From positions 1 to 40,671 of the forward strand of contig JAKSSA010000014.1 of the NCBI GenBank assembly GCA_024403335.1: a stretch of 40,671 nucleotides of DNA. Direction: 5' to 3'. The stretch is from Lachnospiraceae bacterium (GTDB taxonomy: Bacteria > Bacillota > Clostridia > Lachnospirales > Lachnospiraceae). Below the pieces are notes generated by a model. That model saw nothing but the letters and a program-made list of their open reading frames with translations. It was not told where the DNA came from and searched no databases. This document shows, piece after piece, positions 24,654 to 32,599 of this stretch. The position numbers were made by a program, and so were the translations under genes. The stretch's first letter is position 1. Every line of letters starts with the position of its first letter.

Positions 24654-25901
24654 CTACCTTTTAAGTTTCAATATTTCTATACTATCACCACTTGTAATGA
24701 AAAAACGGTCTTCCCCTGCAAATGCACAGTTTGAAACCGAAGCCTCGAACTTAAGCAGGGCCTTGCATTTTCCTTCAAGGGTGTAAAGTCCTAATTCTTT
24801 ACTGTTTGAAAGTAAGATTTGTTCTCCTCTCAATGCAATATGTATTTCATCTGAAAAATCTATTGAAAAAGCGGTCTCATTAAAAGATTTTATCTCTCTT
24901 CCAATGTAGTCATATATCACTACTCGCTTTTTTCCTGTCTTCATATCCTTAAGTACAACGCCAAAATGTGTTGCATCATAAGCATAATCCAAAACAGTTT
25001 CGTCTTCAAAATTCTTTGAAAGAAGCTTTGATTTTGTCGTTCTCATTTCATACAATTCAAAGCCATTATTGTTAAAAGCAATTATATTTTCCCTGCCTGC
25101 AAAAACAACTCTTGTAATAATCTTGCCCTCTATTGTCTCCTGGCCGGTTAGCGGACTCCTTACCGCATAACCCTTTTGTGCGAAATTATAAAAGCTGAGT
25201 TTTGAAACTATTTTATTATTTTCATAACTGCAATATGCAGTAACTAATCTTGTGCCATCATCTGATATGGCATAATCAACAGGTATTCCGTCTGCAAAGG
25301 TCGTTCTTATCTCATTTTCGACCTCTCCCTGAGCATTATAAACAGTAACATAATCGTTTCTGTCATCACTTGAATACAAAACAGTTTTTCCGTTTCCGGA
25401 TACCTTGCCTCGCAAAATATTCCTTAAGCTGTTTATCATTAAGCCTGCTTTGGATTCAATCAGTACCATGGCTTTGGTACCTTCATAATCATATACCAAA
25501 ATGCTGTCGTTACAAAAATCACCAACCGGCTCATTAATTGCATAGGAATAGCGTCCTGACATCAGCCCTTTACCGTCTATAAAATAAGCCCCATCTATCG
25601 TGCTTATCATTAAACGATCATTTCCAAAATGAAAAGCAACCTTTTTCTTTAAAGCCTCATTTTCCTGCTCTTTAAATACGGAATTATCGCTTTTGCTGCT
25701 AAACAGATTATCAGAATATTCAACTGTATATTCTGTAACTACCCTGTTAAAGTGTCTTAACACAGCTGAGATGGTAAAAATAAGCAGAATAACAAATGCC
25801 AGACCGACAATTCCAATGATAATCATCTTTCGTTTAAACGGCATTCTGTCTAATTCATCCTCATCATATTCACAAGGCGACAGCCTAAATTCATCATCCA
25901 T
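24654..25901 (-). CDS. Membrane-anchored beta-propeller-like protein (DUF5711-like)
   Basis: A 415-residue protein with a short acidic cytoplasmic N terminus, one transmembrane helix (about 27-48) and a large extracytoplasmic part rich in short beta-strands with Asp/Gly turns (for example KVSGNGKTVLYSSDDRND and YAISDDGTRLVTAYC), the look of WD40/PQQ-type propeller blades. I recall this layout as DUF5711 of Clostridia; the name is from memory. Its function is unknown; a scaffold or envelope sensor is possible. It begins one base after recR and is followed by cvpA, so it belongs to the ybaB-recR transcript. Confidence 0.7.
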   Translation of the reverse strand: MDDEFRLSPCEYDEDELDRMPFKRKMIIIGIVGLAFVILLIFTISAVLRHFNRVVTEYTVEYSDNLFSSKSDNSVFKEQENEALKKKVAFHFGNDRLMISTIDGAYFIDGKGLMSGRYSYAINEPVGDFCNDSILVYDYEGTKAMVLIESKAGLMINSLRNILRGKVSGNGKTVLYSSDDRNDYVTVYNAQGEVENEIRTTFADGIPVDYAISDDGTRLVTAYCSYENNKIVSKLSFYNFAQKGYAVRSPLTGQETIEGKIITRVVFAGRENIIAFNNNGFELYEMRTTKSKLLSKNFEDETVLDYAYDATHFGVVLKDMKTGKKRVVIYDYIGREIKSFNETAFSIDFSDEIHIALRGEQILLSNSKELGLYTLEGKCKALLKFEASVSNCAFAGEDRFFITSGDSIEILKLKR

Positions 25902-25902
25902 T

Positions 25903-26499
25903 CTACAGTTCTTTCCTTCCTTCTAAAGCTCTCATTAAAGTTATTTCATCTATGTACTCCAAATCACCGCCAACAGGAACACCGCTTGCAATTCTTGTAA
26001 CTTTAACCCCCAAAGTCTTTATAAGTTTTGAAATATAAATTGCTGTGGATTCGCCCTCCACATTTGAATTAGTCGCTATTATAACCTCATCAACATCGCC
26101 ATTAAGTCTTGTAATCAGTTCTTTTATTCTGATATCATTTGGGCCTATGCCAACCATAGGAGATATGGCCCCATGAAGAACATGATAAACACCTTTATAA
26201 CTGTCTGTTTTCTCATATGCCACCATATCTCTTACAGTCTCAACAACCATAATGGTTCGCTTATTTCTTTTTTCACTTGAACAAATCGGACAAAGTTCTC
26301 CGTCCGTTAAGGTCTGGCAGCTCTTACAATAGCAGACATTCTTTCGAGCATCTATCATGCTTTCTGCCATCATAGTCACCTTTTCTTCAGGCATTCCTAT
26401 AATATGAAAAGCAAGTCGCTGCGCTGTTTTCGCACCAACCCCCGGTAAGCCCTGAAGACTTTCTATTAACTTGCTCATCCGATTTGTATAATATTCCAT
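25903..26499 (-). CDS. recR: Recombination protein RecR
   Basis: A 198-residue DNA repair protein that with RecO and RecF loads RecA on gapped DNA. It has an N-terminal helix-hairpin-helix (LQGLPGVGAKTAQRLA), a C4 zinc finger (C58, C61, C70, C73), a Toprim domain from about residue 80 with VETVRDMVAYEKT and a conserved C-terminal GVPVGGDLEYIDEITL. Length and motifs match the family exactly. Its start overlaps the ybaB stop by one base, the usual dnaX-ybaB-recR order of Firmicutes. Confidence 0.97.
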   Translation of the reverse strand: MEYYTNRMSKLIESLQGLPGVGAKTAQRLAFHIIGMPEEKVTMMAESMIDARKNVCYCKSCQTLTDGELCPICSSEKRNKRTIMVVETVRDMVAYEKTDSYKGVYHVLHGAISPMVGIGPNDIRIKELITRLNGDVDEVIIATNSNVEGESTAIYISKLIKTLGVKVTRIASGVPVGGDLEYIDEITLMRALEGRKEL

Positions 26500-26855
26500 T
26501 AGAACGGAAATCCTCCGCCAAAGCCACCTAAACCGCCTGTAACCTGACCGATTAATTCGCTTGACTTCTTCTCAATTTCTCTTATAGCTTCATTTGCTGC
26601 AGCCATAACAAGGTCCTGGAGTGTTTCAACATCATCAGGATCAACTGCCTCAGGATCGATTACTACTGCAGTAATTTCCTTCTTGCCATTCATTGTAATC
26701 TTAACAACACCGCCGCCTGCAGCTGCTGTATATTCAAGATTTTCAGCTTCAGCCTGCTTTTCTTCCATCTGGCGCTGCATCTTCTGCGCCTGCTTCATTA
26801 ACTGTCCCATGTTACCGGGCATCATACCACCCGGAAATCCACCATGCTTTGCCAT
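26499..26855 (-). CDS. ybaB: YbaB/EbfC nucleoid-associated protein
   Basis: A 118-residue DNA-binding protein. A Gly/Met-rich start (KHGGFPGGMMPGNMGQLMKQ) is followed by a helix (MQRQMEEKQAEAENLE), the central beta-sheet (TAAAGGGVVKITMNGKKEI) and a C-terminal helix ending in a glycine-rich tail. YbaB dimers bind DNA and are thought to affect nucleoid structure and recombination. It lies between dnaX and recR, as in most Firmicutes. The 206-base gap to dnaX holds a tandem repeat but no clear promoter, so it is probably transcribed with dnaX. Confidence 0.95.
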   Translation of the reverse strand: MAKHGGFPGGMMPGNMGQLMKQAQKMQRQMEEKQAEAENLEYTAAAGGGVVKITMNGKKEITAVVIDPEAVDPDDVETLQDLVMAAANEAIREIEKKSSELIGQVTGGLGGFGGGFPF

Positions 26856-27011
26856 TTTTTCATCCTCACTGTTTTTATTTTATTACATTATTTTATAGTT
26901 CTTGTTTTACTATTCTTTTTCCTTATTCCATCTTTAAGCTTTCGTTCTTATTTCACAAGTTTAATTCTCAATCTTACTTTAAAACAATAGTTGTTTATTA
27001 TTTATCTGACC

Positions 27012-27079
27012 TGCAAATATCCTTCACTTATAAGTCAGCTTTGCTTATCAATCATCTTCACTTACAAGTCATCTTCGCT
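27012..27079. repeat. Four-copy 17-base degenerate tandem repeat across the dnaX stop codon
   Basis: Units 27012-27028, 27029-27045, 27046-27062 and 27063-27079. The last is made of dnaX coding sequence (codons for the C-terminal Glu/Asp residues); the stop codon spans 27062-27064. Adjacent units share roughly two thirds or more of their bases. Confidence 0.65.
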
Positions 27080-28768
27080 TTCGACTGTTTCAATCACAAG
27101 TCCCGGAATTTCCACCATGTTGCTGCCTTCATTTTCGTTCTCTTTGGCATCTTTGTTTATTTCAGCCATAATGATGGAATTTTCAAGCTCCTCAGCTTCT
27201 TCAAAGCTTTCAACTCTGTCAAATCTGAGCATTTCAGACAATTCACTGATTGAGGAATACTTAAATTTAGGTCCGCCACCTTCTGCTGAAACCTCAACCT
27301 TGTACTCAACACTCTTTCCAATGACATTTTCCATAGCCCTTGAAAGCTCTTCTTCACATTCATTTTTTAACAAATCTCTTAAAAATTCAGTATCGACTAC
27401 AAGCAAAAGCTTTCCATCTTTATCAGCACTTACAAGTATCTTTCCTTCATATGCACTTAGCATTCCATTAAACTGTTTTTCGACCTCTTTCCATCGGTTG
27501 GCAAGTTCAATTAAATCCTCGCTTAATGCTTTAGGCTTAGGTGCCAAAACTATTTCATCAGTTTTTTTTTCCTGATTTACATAAACAACTTCCTGACTTT
27601 TTACTGAAAATTCGCCCTCATCAAGTCTTCTTTCAAGCTCTTTAATCCTTGCTTTCATGCTTTCAACGTCTTCCATGGTCTGCGGCATGCAAAGCTTAAG
27701 AAAAGTCGTTTCAATCATAACTCTCTTTTGAGTTGTCAGCTTAAGATCGTTTGATAATTTGGATAACTCACGAATATGCGATATCAGCTGTTCGCTTTCA
27801 TATTCCTTTGAAAGCTCTATCATCCTCTTGTGATATATTGAAGGAACATCAAGCGTATTGGCCTGTCCCTCATCTGCCTTCAAAATCAAAAGATTTCTCA
27901 AAAACCAGGTATAATCCATTAAAAACTGTGAAAGGTCACAGCCTTTATTAACAATATCATTTATCTGCAGCATCAGGCCATGAGCATTCCTTTTTCTGAT
28001 AACATCAGCTAATCTTAAGAACAATTCAGTATTTGCAGTTCCTAATACTTCCAATGCCAGATCCAAAGTCAAGGAATTGTCTGAAAGATATGCCAAAATT
28101 CTGTCAAGAACTGATAAACCATCTCGCATTGAACCATCTGCTATTACTGAAATATATCTCAATGCTCTCTCTTCAGCTTCTATTCCTTCCTTTTTACAAA
28201 GCTCACCTAAATGTTCTGCTATGGCATCATTTGTAATTCTCTTAAAATCATAACGCTGACAGCGGGAAAGAATTGTAATCGGTATCTTCACAAGCTCTGT
28301 TGTTGCTAAAATGAAAATAACATATTCAGGTGGTTCCTCTAAGGTTTTCAAAAGTGCATTGAAAGCAGGAGTTGAAAGCATATGAACTTCATCCACGATA
28401 AATACTTTGTATTTACCCTGAGACGGAGTATATTTGACTTCATCGATGATTTTTCTTACATCATCAACACCATTATTGGATGCAGCATCAAGTTCAATAA
28501 CATTCATTGCTGCGCCTGTCTCAATTGCCTTACACATTGAACACTTAAGACATGGGCTTCCATCTACCGGATTTTCGCAATTAACGGCCTTAGCCAATAT
28601 TTTAGCAACCGAAGTTTTACCGGTGCCTCGCGTTCCATTAAAAATGTACGCATGTGCAATGCGGTTCTTCTTTACCTGGTTTTTCAAAGTTTCAGTGATT
28701 GCGTCCTGATCTTTTACCTCTGAAAATGTTGCAGGTCTGAATTTTCTGTAAAGTGCTGTATATGACAT
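27062..28768 (-). CDS. dnaX: DNA polymerase III subunit gamma/tau
   Basis: A 568-residue clamp-loader ATPase. The AAA+ module has Walker A GTRGTGKTS (K51), a zinc module (C64, C73, C76, C79), Walker B/DExx in FIVDEVHML and the SRC motif in LSRCQRYDF. Domain III follows to about 370, then a coiled, charged tau-specific region. At codons 400-403 the gene carries nine A in a row; one added A gives Asn then UGA UGA, and one lost A gives a UAG four codons later, so slippage of either sign would give a gamma-like ~403-residue product. A TATAAT lies 18 bases upstream of the ATG (28786-28791) but without a good -35. It heads the dnaX-ybaB-recR genes. Confidence 0.96.
   Translation of the reverse strand: MSYTALYRKFRPATFSEVKDQDAITETLKNQVKKNRIAHAYIFNGTRGTGKTSVAKILAKAVNCENPVDGSPCLKCSMCKAIETGAAMNVIELDAASNNGVDDVRKIIDEVKYTPSQGKYKVFIVDEVHMLSTPAFNALLKTLEEPPEYVIFILATTELVKIPITILSRCQRYDFKRITNDAIAEHLGELCKKEGIEAEERALRYISVIADGSMRDGLSVLDRILAYLSDNSLTLDLALEVLGTANTELFLRLADVIRKRNAHGLMLQINDIVNKGCDLSQFLMDYTWFLRNLLILKADEGQANTLDVPSIYHKRMIELSKEYESEQLISHIRELSKLSNDLKLTTQKRVMIETTFLKLCMPQTMEDVESMKARIKELERRLDEGEFSVKSQEVVYVNQEKKTDEIVLAPKPKALSEDLIELANRWKEVEKQFNGMLSAYEGKILVSADKDGKLLLVVDTEFLRDLLKNECEEELSRAMENVIGKSVEYKVEVSAEGGGPKFKYSSISELSEMLRFDRVESFEEAEELENSIIMAEINKDAKENENEGSNMVEIPGLVIETVESEDDL
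27562..27570 (-). other. A9 slippery run in dnaX, candidate gamma/tau slippage site
   Basis: Nine consecutive A on the coding strand within GAA-AAA-AAA-ACT (codons 400-403). The next bases are CTGATGAAATAG, which give stops at once in the +1-nucleotide product (TGA TGA) and after a few codons in the -1-nucleotide product (TAG). Confidence 0.6.
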
Positions 28769-28850
28769 AGTTTTAATCCTGCTTAATTATACTACATTTT
28801 TATCTCATACTGAGAATGCTAATTCGTTTAAGCTTAAATATTTGAATAAC

Positions 28851-29924
28851 CTACCTGGTGTAATTTTTAATTAAATCCACTATCATTTCTATTGCATTAT
28901 TCGCCTGTGCCATGGCCATCTTATCAACATACATCTGCTTATTCTCATAAACATATTCAATTGCCTTAAGCAAAGTCTCGTTGGTCATATCCTCCTGATT
29001 CAACACATAAGAATATCCCCTGTTTTGGAAAGAATCAGCATTAAGTATCTGATCTCCTCTGGATGCACGCGCTCCATACGGTATCAAAATGTTAGGTTTC
29101 TTCAAAGCAAGCAATTCCATGATTGCATTTGCGCCTGCTCTTGATACTATAACATCTGACATAGCCAATAAATCGGCCATCTCATCTGAAATATATTCAA
29201 AAGGATGGTATCCTTGCGCTTTGACCTCGTCATTCATCTTGCCCTTTCCACAAAGATGAACTACTTCGTATTTTTGCAAAAGCGTAGGAAGAAGATTCCA
29301 CAAAGCTTCATTTACTCTTTGAGCACCGGTACTTCCACCCATTACTAAAATAACAGGCTTGTCATTTTCTATACCGCAAAAGGCTCTTCCTTTTTGCGCA
29401 TCACCTTTGAAAAGTTCTTCCCTGATTGGAGTACCTGTGCAAACTGCCTTTTCAGAGGAAAAATAATGTAAAGTTTCCGGAAAATTCACACAAACCTTTG
29501 ATGCATACTTATTTGAAAGTTTATTTGCAAGTCCTGGCGTAATATCTGATTCATGAATAATAACAGGGATTTTTTTTCTTCCGGCTGCATATACAACAGG
29601 TACAGAAACAAAACCGCCTTTTGAAAAAACAACTGATGGTTTAAGTTTTTTAATAAGCTTCTTTGCCTGAAAATATCCTTTGATTACTCTGAATGGATCT
29701 GTAAAATTTTTCCAATCAAAATATCTTCTCAGCTTTCCGGTAGAAATACCATAATAATCCAAACCAACTTCATCTATTATCTTTTTTTCAATGCCATTAT
29801 AAGAACCAATATAGCTTAATTCATAACCGGCTTCTTTAAGTTTTGGAATGATTCCGAGATGCGGTGTTACATGTCCGCCTGTTCCTCCGCCTGTCAGAAG
29901 AACTCTCTTTACTTCATTACTCAT
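28851..29924 (-). CDS. murG: UDP-GlcNAc:undecaprenyl-PP-MurNAc-pentapeptide GlcNAc transferase MurG
   Basis: A 357-residue membrane-associated GT28 enzyme that makes lipid II from lipid I. Motifs present: GGGTGGHVTPHL at the N terminus, SKGGFVSVPVVYAA, HESDITPGLANK, GGSTGAQRVNEA and, in the C-terminal domain, SRAGANAIMELLAL and PYGARASRGDQILNA. The start is the ATG at 29924 (MSNEVKRVLL) with AGGAG five bases upstream; the in-frame GTG at 29930 overlaps that site. ATG and the upstream TGA overlap as ATGA, so it is translationally coupled to the small TSCPD gene. It stands apart from the mur/fts cluster where it often lies. Confidence 0.95.
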   Translation of the reverse strand: MSNEVKRVLLTGGGTGGHVTPHLGIIPKLKEAGYELSYIGSYNGIEKKIIDEVGLDYYGISTGKLRRYFDWKNFTDPFRVIKGYFQAKKLIKKLKPSVVFSKGGFVSVPVVYAAGRKKIPVIIHESDITPGLANKLSNKYASKVCVNFPETLHYFSSEKAVCTGTPIREELFKGDAQKGRAFCGIENDKPVILVMGGSTGAQRVNEALWNLLPTLLQKYEVVHLCGKGKMNDEVKAQGYHPFEYISDEMADLLAMSDVIVSRAGANAIMELLALKKPNILIPYGARASRGDQILNADSFQNRGYSYVLNQEDMTNETLLKAIEYVYENKQMYVDKMAMAQANNAIEMIVDLIKNYTR

Positions 29925-30166
29925 TTCCACTCCTCTAAGGCATTTGCAAGCTGATCAGGACAAGAGGTTGACTTAAATCCGCATTTAATTCCGCGCATTT
30001 TTGCTATTGCATCATCAATCTTCATTCCTGTACACAAAGCTGCAACACCCTGTGTATTTCCGCTGCAACCGCCCAAAAATTCGACTTTTTTAATAATTCC
30101 ATTTTCATCAACTTCTGTTGTAATCTGGCGTGCACACACACCTTTTGTAGCATAAACTTTTTCCAT
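29921..30166 (-). CDS. Small TSCPD-domain protein (TIGR03905-like)
   Basis: An 81-residue protein with the TSCPD signature (STSCPDQLANAL) and four other cysteines (in KGVCARQI, GGCSGNTQ, ALCTGM and IKCGFKS). The domain is related to the C-terminal part of adenosylcobalamin ribonucleotide reductases and to NrdR-type regulators, and is often a free-standing small protein in anaerobes; the role is unknown, with metal or cluster binding through the cysteines an inference. It is coupled to murG by a four-base overlap. An AAAGGA ribosome site lies 12 bases before the ATG. Confidence 0.82.
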   Translation of the reverse strand: MEKVYATKGVCARQITTEVDENGIIKKVEFLGGCSGNTQGVAALCTGMKIDDAIAKMRGIKCGFKSTSCPDQLANALEEWK

Positions 30167-30247
30167 TTTCTTTCATTCCTTTCAACGATATTTAATGGCG
30201 CCATTTATTAAATCTTGTTTTAACACTACGTTCTTTTGGGCCTCAAA

Positions 30248-31477
30248 TCACTTTATTATATCTACTTGTAACATTTTTGAGGCAGGCAACTGATATCCAT
30301 CCCTACTTATTTTAAAATAATACGGATTGTTTTCATACAAGTAAATCTCATCCCTTCCAGGCTGTTTCTTAACAAAAACATAAGAGCTCATCGTTGGCAC
30401 ATCATTTATATGTTCCTTTGATAAAATATCACGAACCATATCATACATTGTTCTGTATCCATTTGATTTTGCAAGTAAATCTGCTGCTTCATCACCAATA
30501 AACTCAGGAAGAAGTTGCTTATAGTATAACGAAGATGCATACATTAAAAGTCCTTCATCAATTAATTCCTGAACAAAGTGTGCTTTAGGTCCTTCAAACT
30601 CTACTGCTATTTTATACTTATCTTTTCGTACAATTTTTGCAGCCACCCGTTCTCCGTCCACTGTAGTAAGAAAACTGGAATATTTTGTAGAATCTATATA
30701 TCCTGGAAGATACAAACTTTCATACCAGAAAACACAGTCATCTGCTGTGAATTCCTCACCATCTGACCAATGTAATCCTTCTCTTAATTCAATAGTATAA
30801 ATTGTTAAATCACGATTTACGCTAATGTTTTTTGCCAGATTACACTGAAGAAAGCCATTATTTATTACACTTCCTGTTATATCAGTACTAAGTGTCAACC
30901 CATTACTGTTATTAAAAAGAAGTTCTTTGAAATCATTGCCAATTTGAAACCTTTTCTTATCCATCTTAACTTCTATTTTTTCATAATAGTCTGATGAACT
31001 TGAATCAAGGCTTACAATATTTTCGAAACCATATGATTGTTTAACAGCTTCAACATATTCTTCAAAACTCAATTCTGAATAAAAGCCGTTCTCTCTTATC
31101 GGGATTCTTTTTTCCAATTCTTCAATTTTTTCGCCAAACTCATTATATTCAGAGGCTGCCATTCCTTTAATCTCAGGCCACTCTGTAATTACTTCAGGAT
31201 TATTCCCAACTATTATTTCACCTGTGTTCTGGTTAATTTCATAAGTTTTATCAAAAATATTACCGTTTACAGCTTCATTCTTTATTTCTGTATCTCTATC
31301 AATATCTTTGTTACTATCTTTATTCACTATAATTATTATCAATGCTATAATAATCAATGCAAGTATTCCATATCCAATAAGGACTAAAATAAAAGTTTTC
31401 ATCGGAAAATTAAGTATTTTCTTCTCATAAGCAGTGTTCAATTTTTCGATATTCTTCTTAGACAAATCATACCTCAA
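30248..31477 (-). CDS. Truncated membrane-anchored oligopeptide-binding (SBP family 5)-like protein
   Basis: A 409-residue protein. A signal-anchor helix at about 27-50 (TFILVLIGYGILALIIIALI) has no lipobox. From about residue 190 it matches the first lobe of OppA/DppA-type proteins: YTIELREGLHWSDGEEFTAD, VFWYESL, and at the end ENNPYYFKISRDGYQLP. Full-length members continue for another 200-300 residues, but here TGA stops it after VDIIK. Sense codons continue in frame for 21 residues to a second TGA (30182-30184). It is therefore probably a decayed or truncated gene, unless the fragment has been kept for another role. The start is a TTG at 31477 with only a weak GAAAG site, so the N terminus is uncertain. 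No permease or ATPase genes are nearby. Confidence 0.65.
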   Translation of the reverse strand: MRYDLSKKNIEKLNTAYEKKILNFPMKTFILVLIGYGILALIIIALIIIIVNKDSNKDIDRDTEIKNEAVNGNIFDKTYEINQNTGEIIVGNNPEVITEWPEIKGMAASEYNEFGEKIEELEKRIPIRENGFYSELSFEEYVEAVKQSYGFENIVSLDSSSSDYYEKIEVKMDKKRFQIGNDFKELLFNNSNGLTLSTDITGSVINNGFLQCNLAKNISVNRDLTIYTIELREGLHWSDGEEFTADDCVFWYESLYLPGYIDSTKYSSFLTTVDGERVAAKIVRKDKYKIAVEFEGPKAHFVQELIDEGLLMYASSLYYKQLLPEFIGDEAADLLAKSNGYRTMYDMVRDILSKEHINDVPTMSSYVFVKKQPGRDEIYLYENNPYYFKISRDGYQLPASKMLQVDIIK

Positions 31478-31491
31478 TAGCTTTCAGCATT

Positions 31492-31521
31492 CTTATATTA
31501 GTAGTTTCAATTGTTTTGCAA
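31492..31521 (-). promoter_or_regulatory. Possible promoter of the truncated binding-protein gene
   Basis: Minus strand: TTGCAA (31516-31521), 18-base spacer, TATAAG (31492-31497). The -35 lies at the junction of two identical 11-base units CAATTGTTTTG (31508-31518, 31519-31529). Confidence 0.38.
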
Positions 31522-31630
31522 TTGTTTTGTAATGCCACTTTTTAATAACAAATTCATACAAAATCTGCACTACTCCTAAATAATAATTATACATTATTTA
31601 TGTCAAAATTGAAAGTAAAATATCTTTATC

Positions 31631-31656
31631 AAAAAAGCCCGCCATGAAGACGAGCT
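31631..31656 (-). terminator. Intrinsic terminator of the gene at 31703
   Basis: Minus strand: an eight-base-pair stem with G-U pairs (31649-31656 with 31636-31643), loop TTCAT, followed by a run of six T. It lies about 46 bases after the stop codon. Confidence 0.75.
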
Positions 31657-31680
31657 AGCCATTATTTTAGAAGAAATGAT

Positions 31681-31713
31681 ATTCTTAGAAACTACTTAGT
31701 AACTACTTACTAA
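31681..31713. repeat. Three-copy 11-base tandem repeat across a stop codon
   Basis: Units 31681-31691, 31692-31702 and 31703-31713. The last holds the final codons and TAG stop (31703-31705) of the gene at 31703. Units two and three differ at one base; the first is more diverged. Confidence 0.65.
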
Positions 31714-32407
31714 TTGCTTGTGCACTTCCCTGAGCTTTGAACTGGTTTGCTGCAAAAGAAGAAGCTTCATTTTCATCATCTTTTGAATCTCTCCATGCTT
31801 CAAGCTTTTCAATTGCCGCATTCAAGGTTTTATTGCAAATCTCAGGTAATTCACCACCCCAGGCTTTACCTGCATCTCCATAGCCTTTCTTGATTGCTTC
31901 AATCATTTTATCAGCTTTTGTTTTGTCCTGTCCTGCCAAAGCCTTTGCGAAATCTACAAGTCGGTCTGAAGTCTTATTAACTCCCCAATATCCATCCTCA
32001 CCGATTTCAGCCTTTGCTTCTTCAACAGTCTTCGCATCTACTTCAAGATTTCCTGACTTGATAGCCTTAATGAAATCACTTTCACTAAGCTTTGAACCCA
32101 TGTCATGTATAGTTCCCTGCTTCATTAAAAGCTTTTCTACCAATGAACGAAGCTGTGCGGTTCTTTGCTCAACTTCAGCTTTAAGTTTTTCAATGGTCTT
32201 CTGATCTGCTTTTGAAAGACTGCTGAATGTAATCTTTTCATTTTTGTTATCCTTCTTTTCATTAGAAGCAGCACTGCTCTTCTCATAAACGACAGAAGGG
32301 CTTTCTTCCTTTACCGTTTTGGACTTCGCATCCTTTTTATTATTTTCCGAGATCTTACCGGCCTCCTGGTAGTAAGCATTGTTTACATTTGTAACTGAAA
32401 CATCCAT
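31703..32407 (-). CDS. Cytoplasmic helical protein of unknown function, possible flagellar-regulon member
   Basis: A 234-residue protein with no signal or membrane segment. After a variable Lys/Ser/Glu-rich first third, there is a coiled-coil-like helix (SLSKADQKTIEKLKAEVEQR) and a conserved-looking C-terminal domain with EDGYWGVNKTSDRLVDFAKA and KKGYGDAGKAWGGELPEI. I recall similar AWGGxLPEI-type proteins in flagellated bacteria, without a known function. The start is the ATG at 32407 (MDVSVTNVNN), with AGAGGAG seven bases upstream; an in-frame ATG at 32485 lies inside the promoter and has no ribosome site. The promoter -10 resembles that of sigma-D (FliA) genes. It is followed by a terminator, so it is a single-gene unit. 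Confidence 0.72.
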   Translation of the reverse strand: MDVSVTNVNNAYYQEAGKISENNKKDAKSKTVKEESPSVVYEKSSAASNEKKDNKNEKITFSSLSKADQKTIEKLKAEVEQRTAQLRSLVEKLLMKQGTIHDMGSKLSESDFIKAIKSGNLEVDAKTVEEAKAEIGEDGYWGVNKTSDRLVDFAKALAGQDKTKADKMIEAIKKGYGDAGKAWGGELPEICNKTLNAAIEKLEAWRDSKDDENEASSFAANQFKAQGSAQAISK

Positions 32408-32487
32408 GTTATTCTCCTCTCTGCATCTTTCAACCTCATCCTTGAGGTATTTTTTAGAACAAAAAATGACGAGTTTTTCACTCATAT

Positions 32488-32517
32488 ATTATATCGGTCA
32501 GTTTTTTAAAAAATTAA
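32488..32517 (-). promoter_or_regulatory. Promoter of the gene at 31703, sigma-D-like -10
   Basis: Minus strand: CCGATAT (32491-32497), identical to the core of the sigma-D/FliA -10, overlapping TATAAT (32488-32493). A TTAA/TAAT stretch about 15 bases upstream (near 32513-32517) is only a partial match to the sigma-D -35 TAAA. A sigma-A reading would have no good -35. The leader to the ATG at 32407 is about 75 bases. Confidence 0.42.
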
Positions 32518-32599
32518 CTTCTTATTACAGAATTTATCTTAACATATTCAGGCCCCTGTAAATTAGTCTTGCAGATTCAAATTTTTTATATTTTTGGGT

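Noticed and set aside
26991..27575. Plus-strand open frame of 194 codons opposite dnaX
   Set aside because: It is antisense to conserved dnaX codons, is Ser/Leu-rich as expected from antisense of Glu/Lys-rich coding, and has no ribosome site.
28769..28850. Signal recognition particle RNA upstream of dnaX, as in Bacillus
   Set aside because: The gap is only 82 bases and has none of the conserved SRP RNA loop sequence.
30248..30250. In-frame UGA as a selenocysteine codon
   Set aside because: The readthrough stretch is only 21 codons and ends at another UGA; no selenocysteine-type hairpin directly after the UGA is apparent and the family has no known selenocysteine here.
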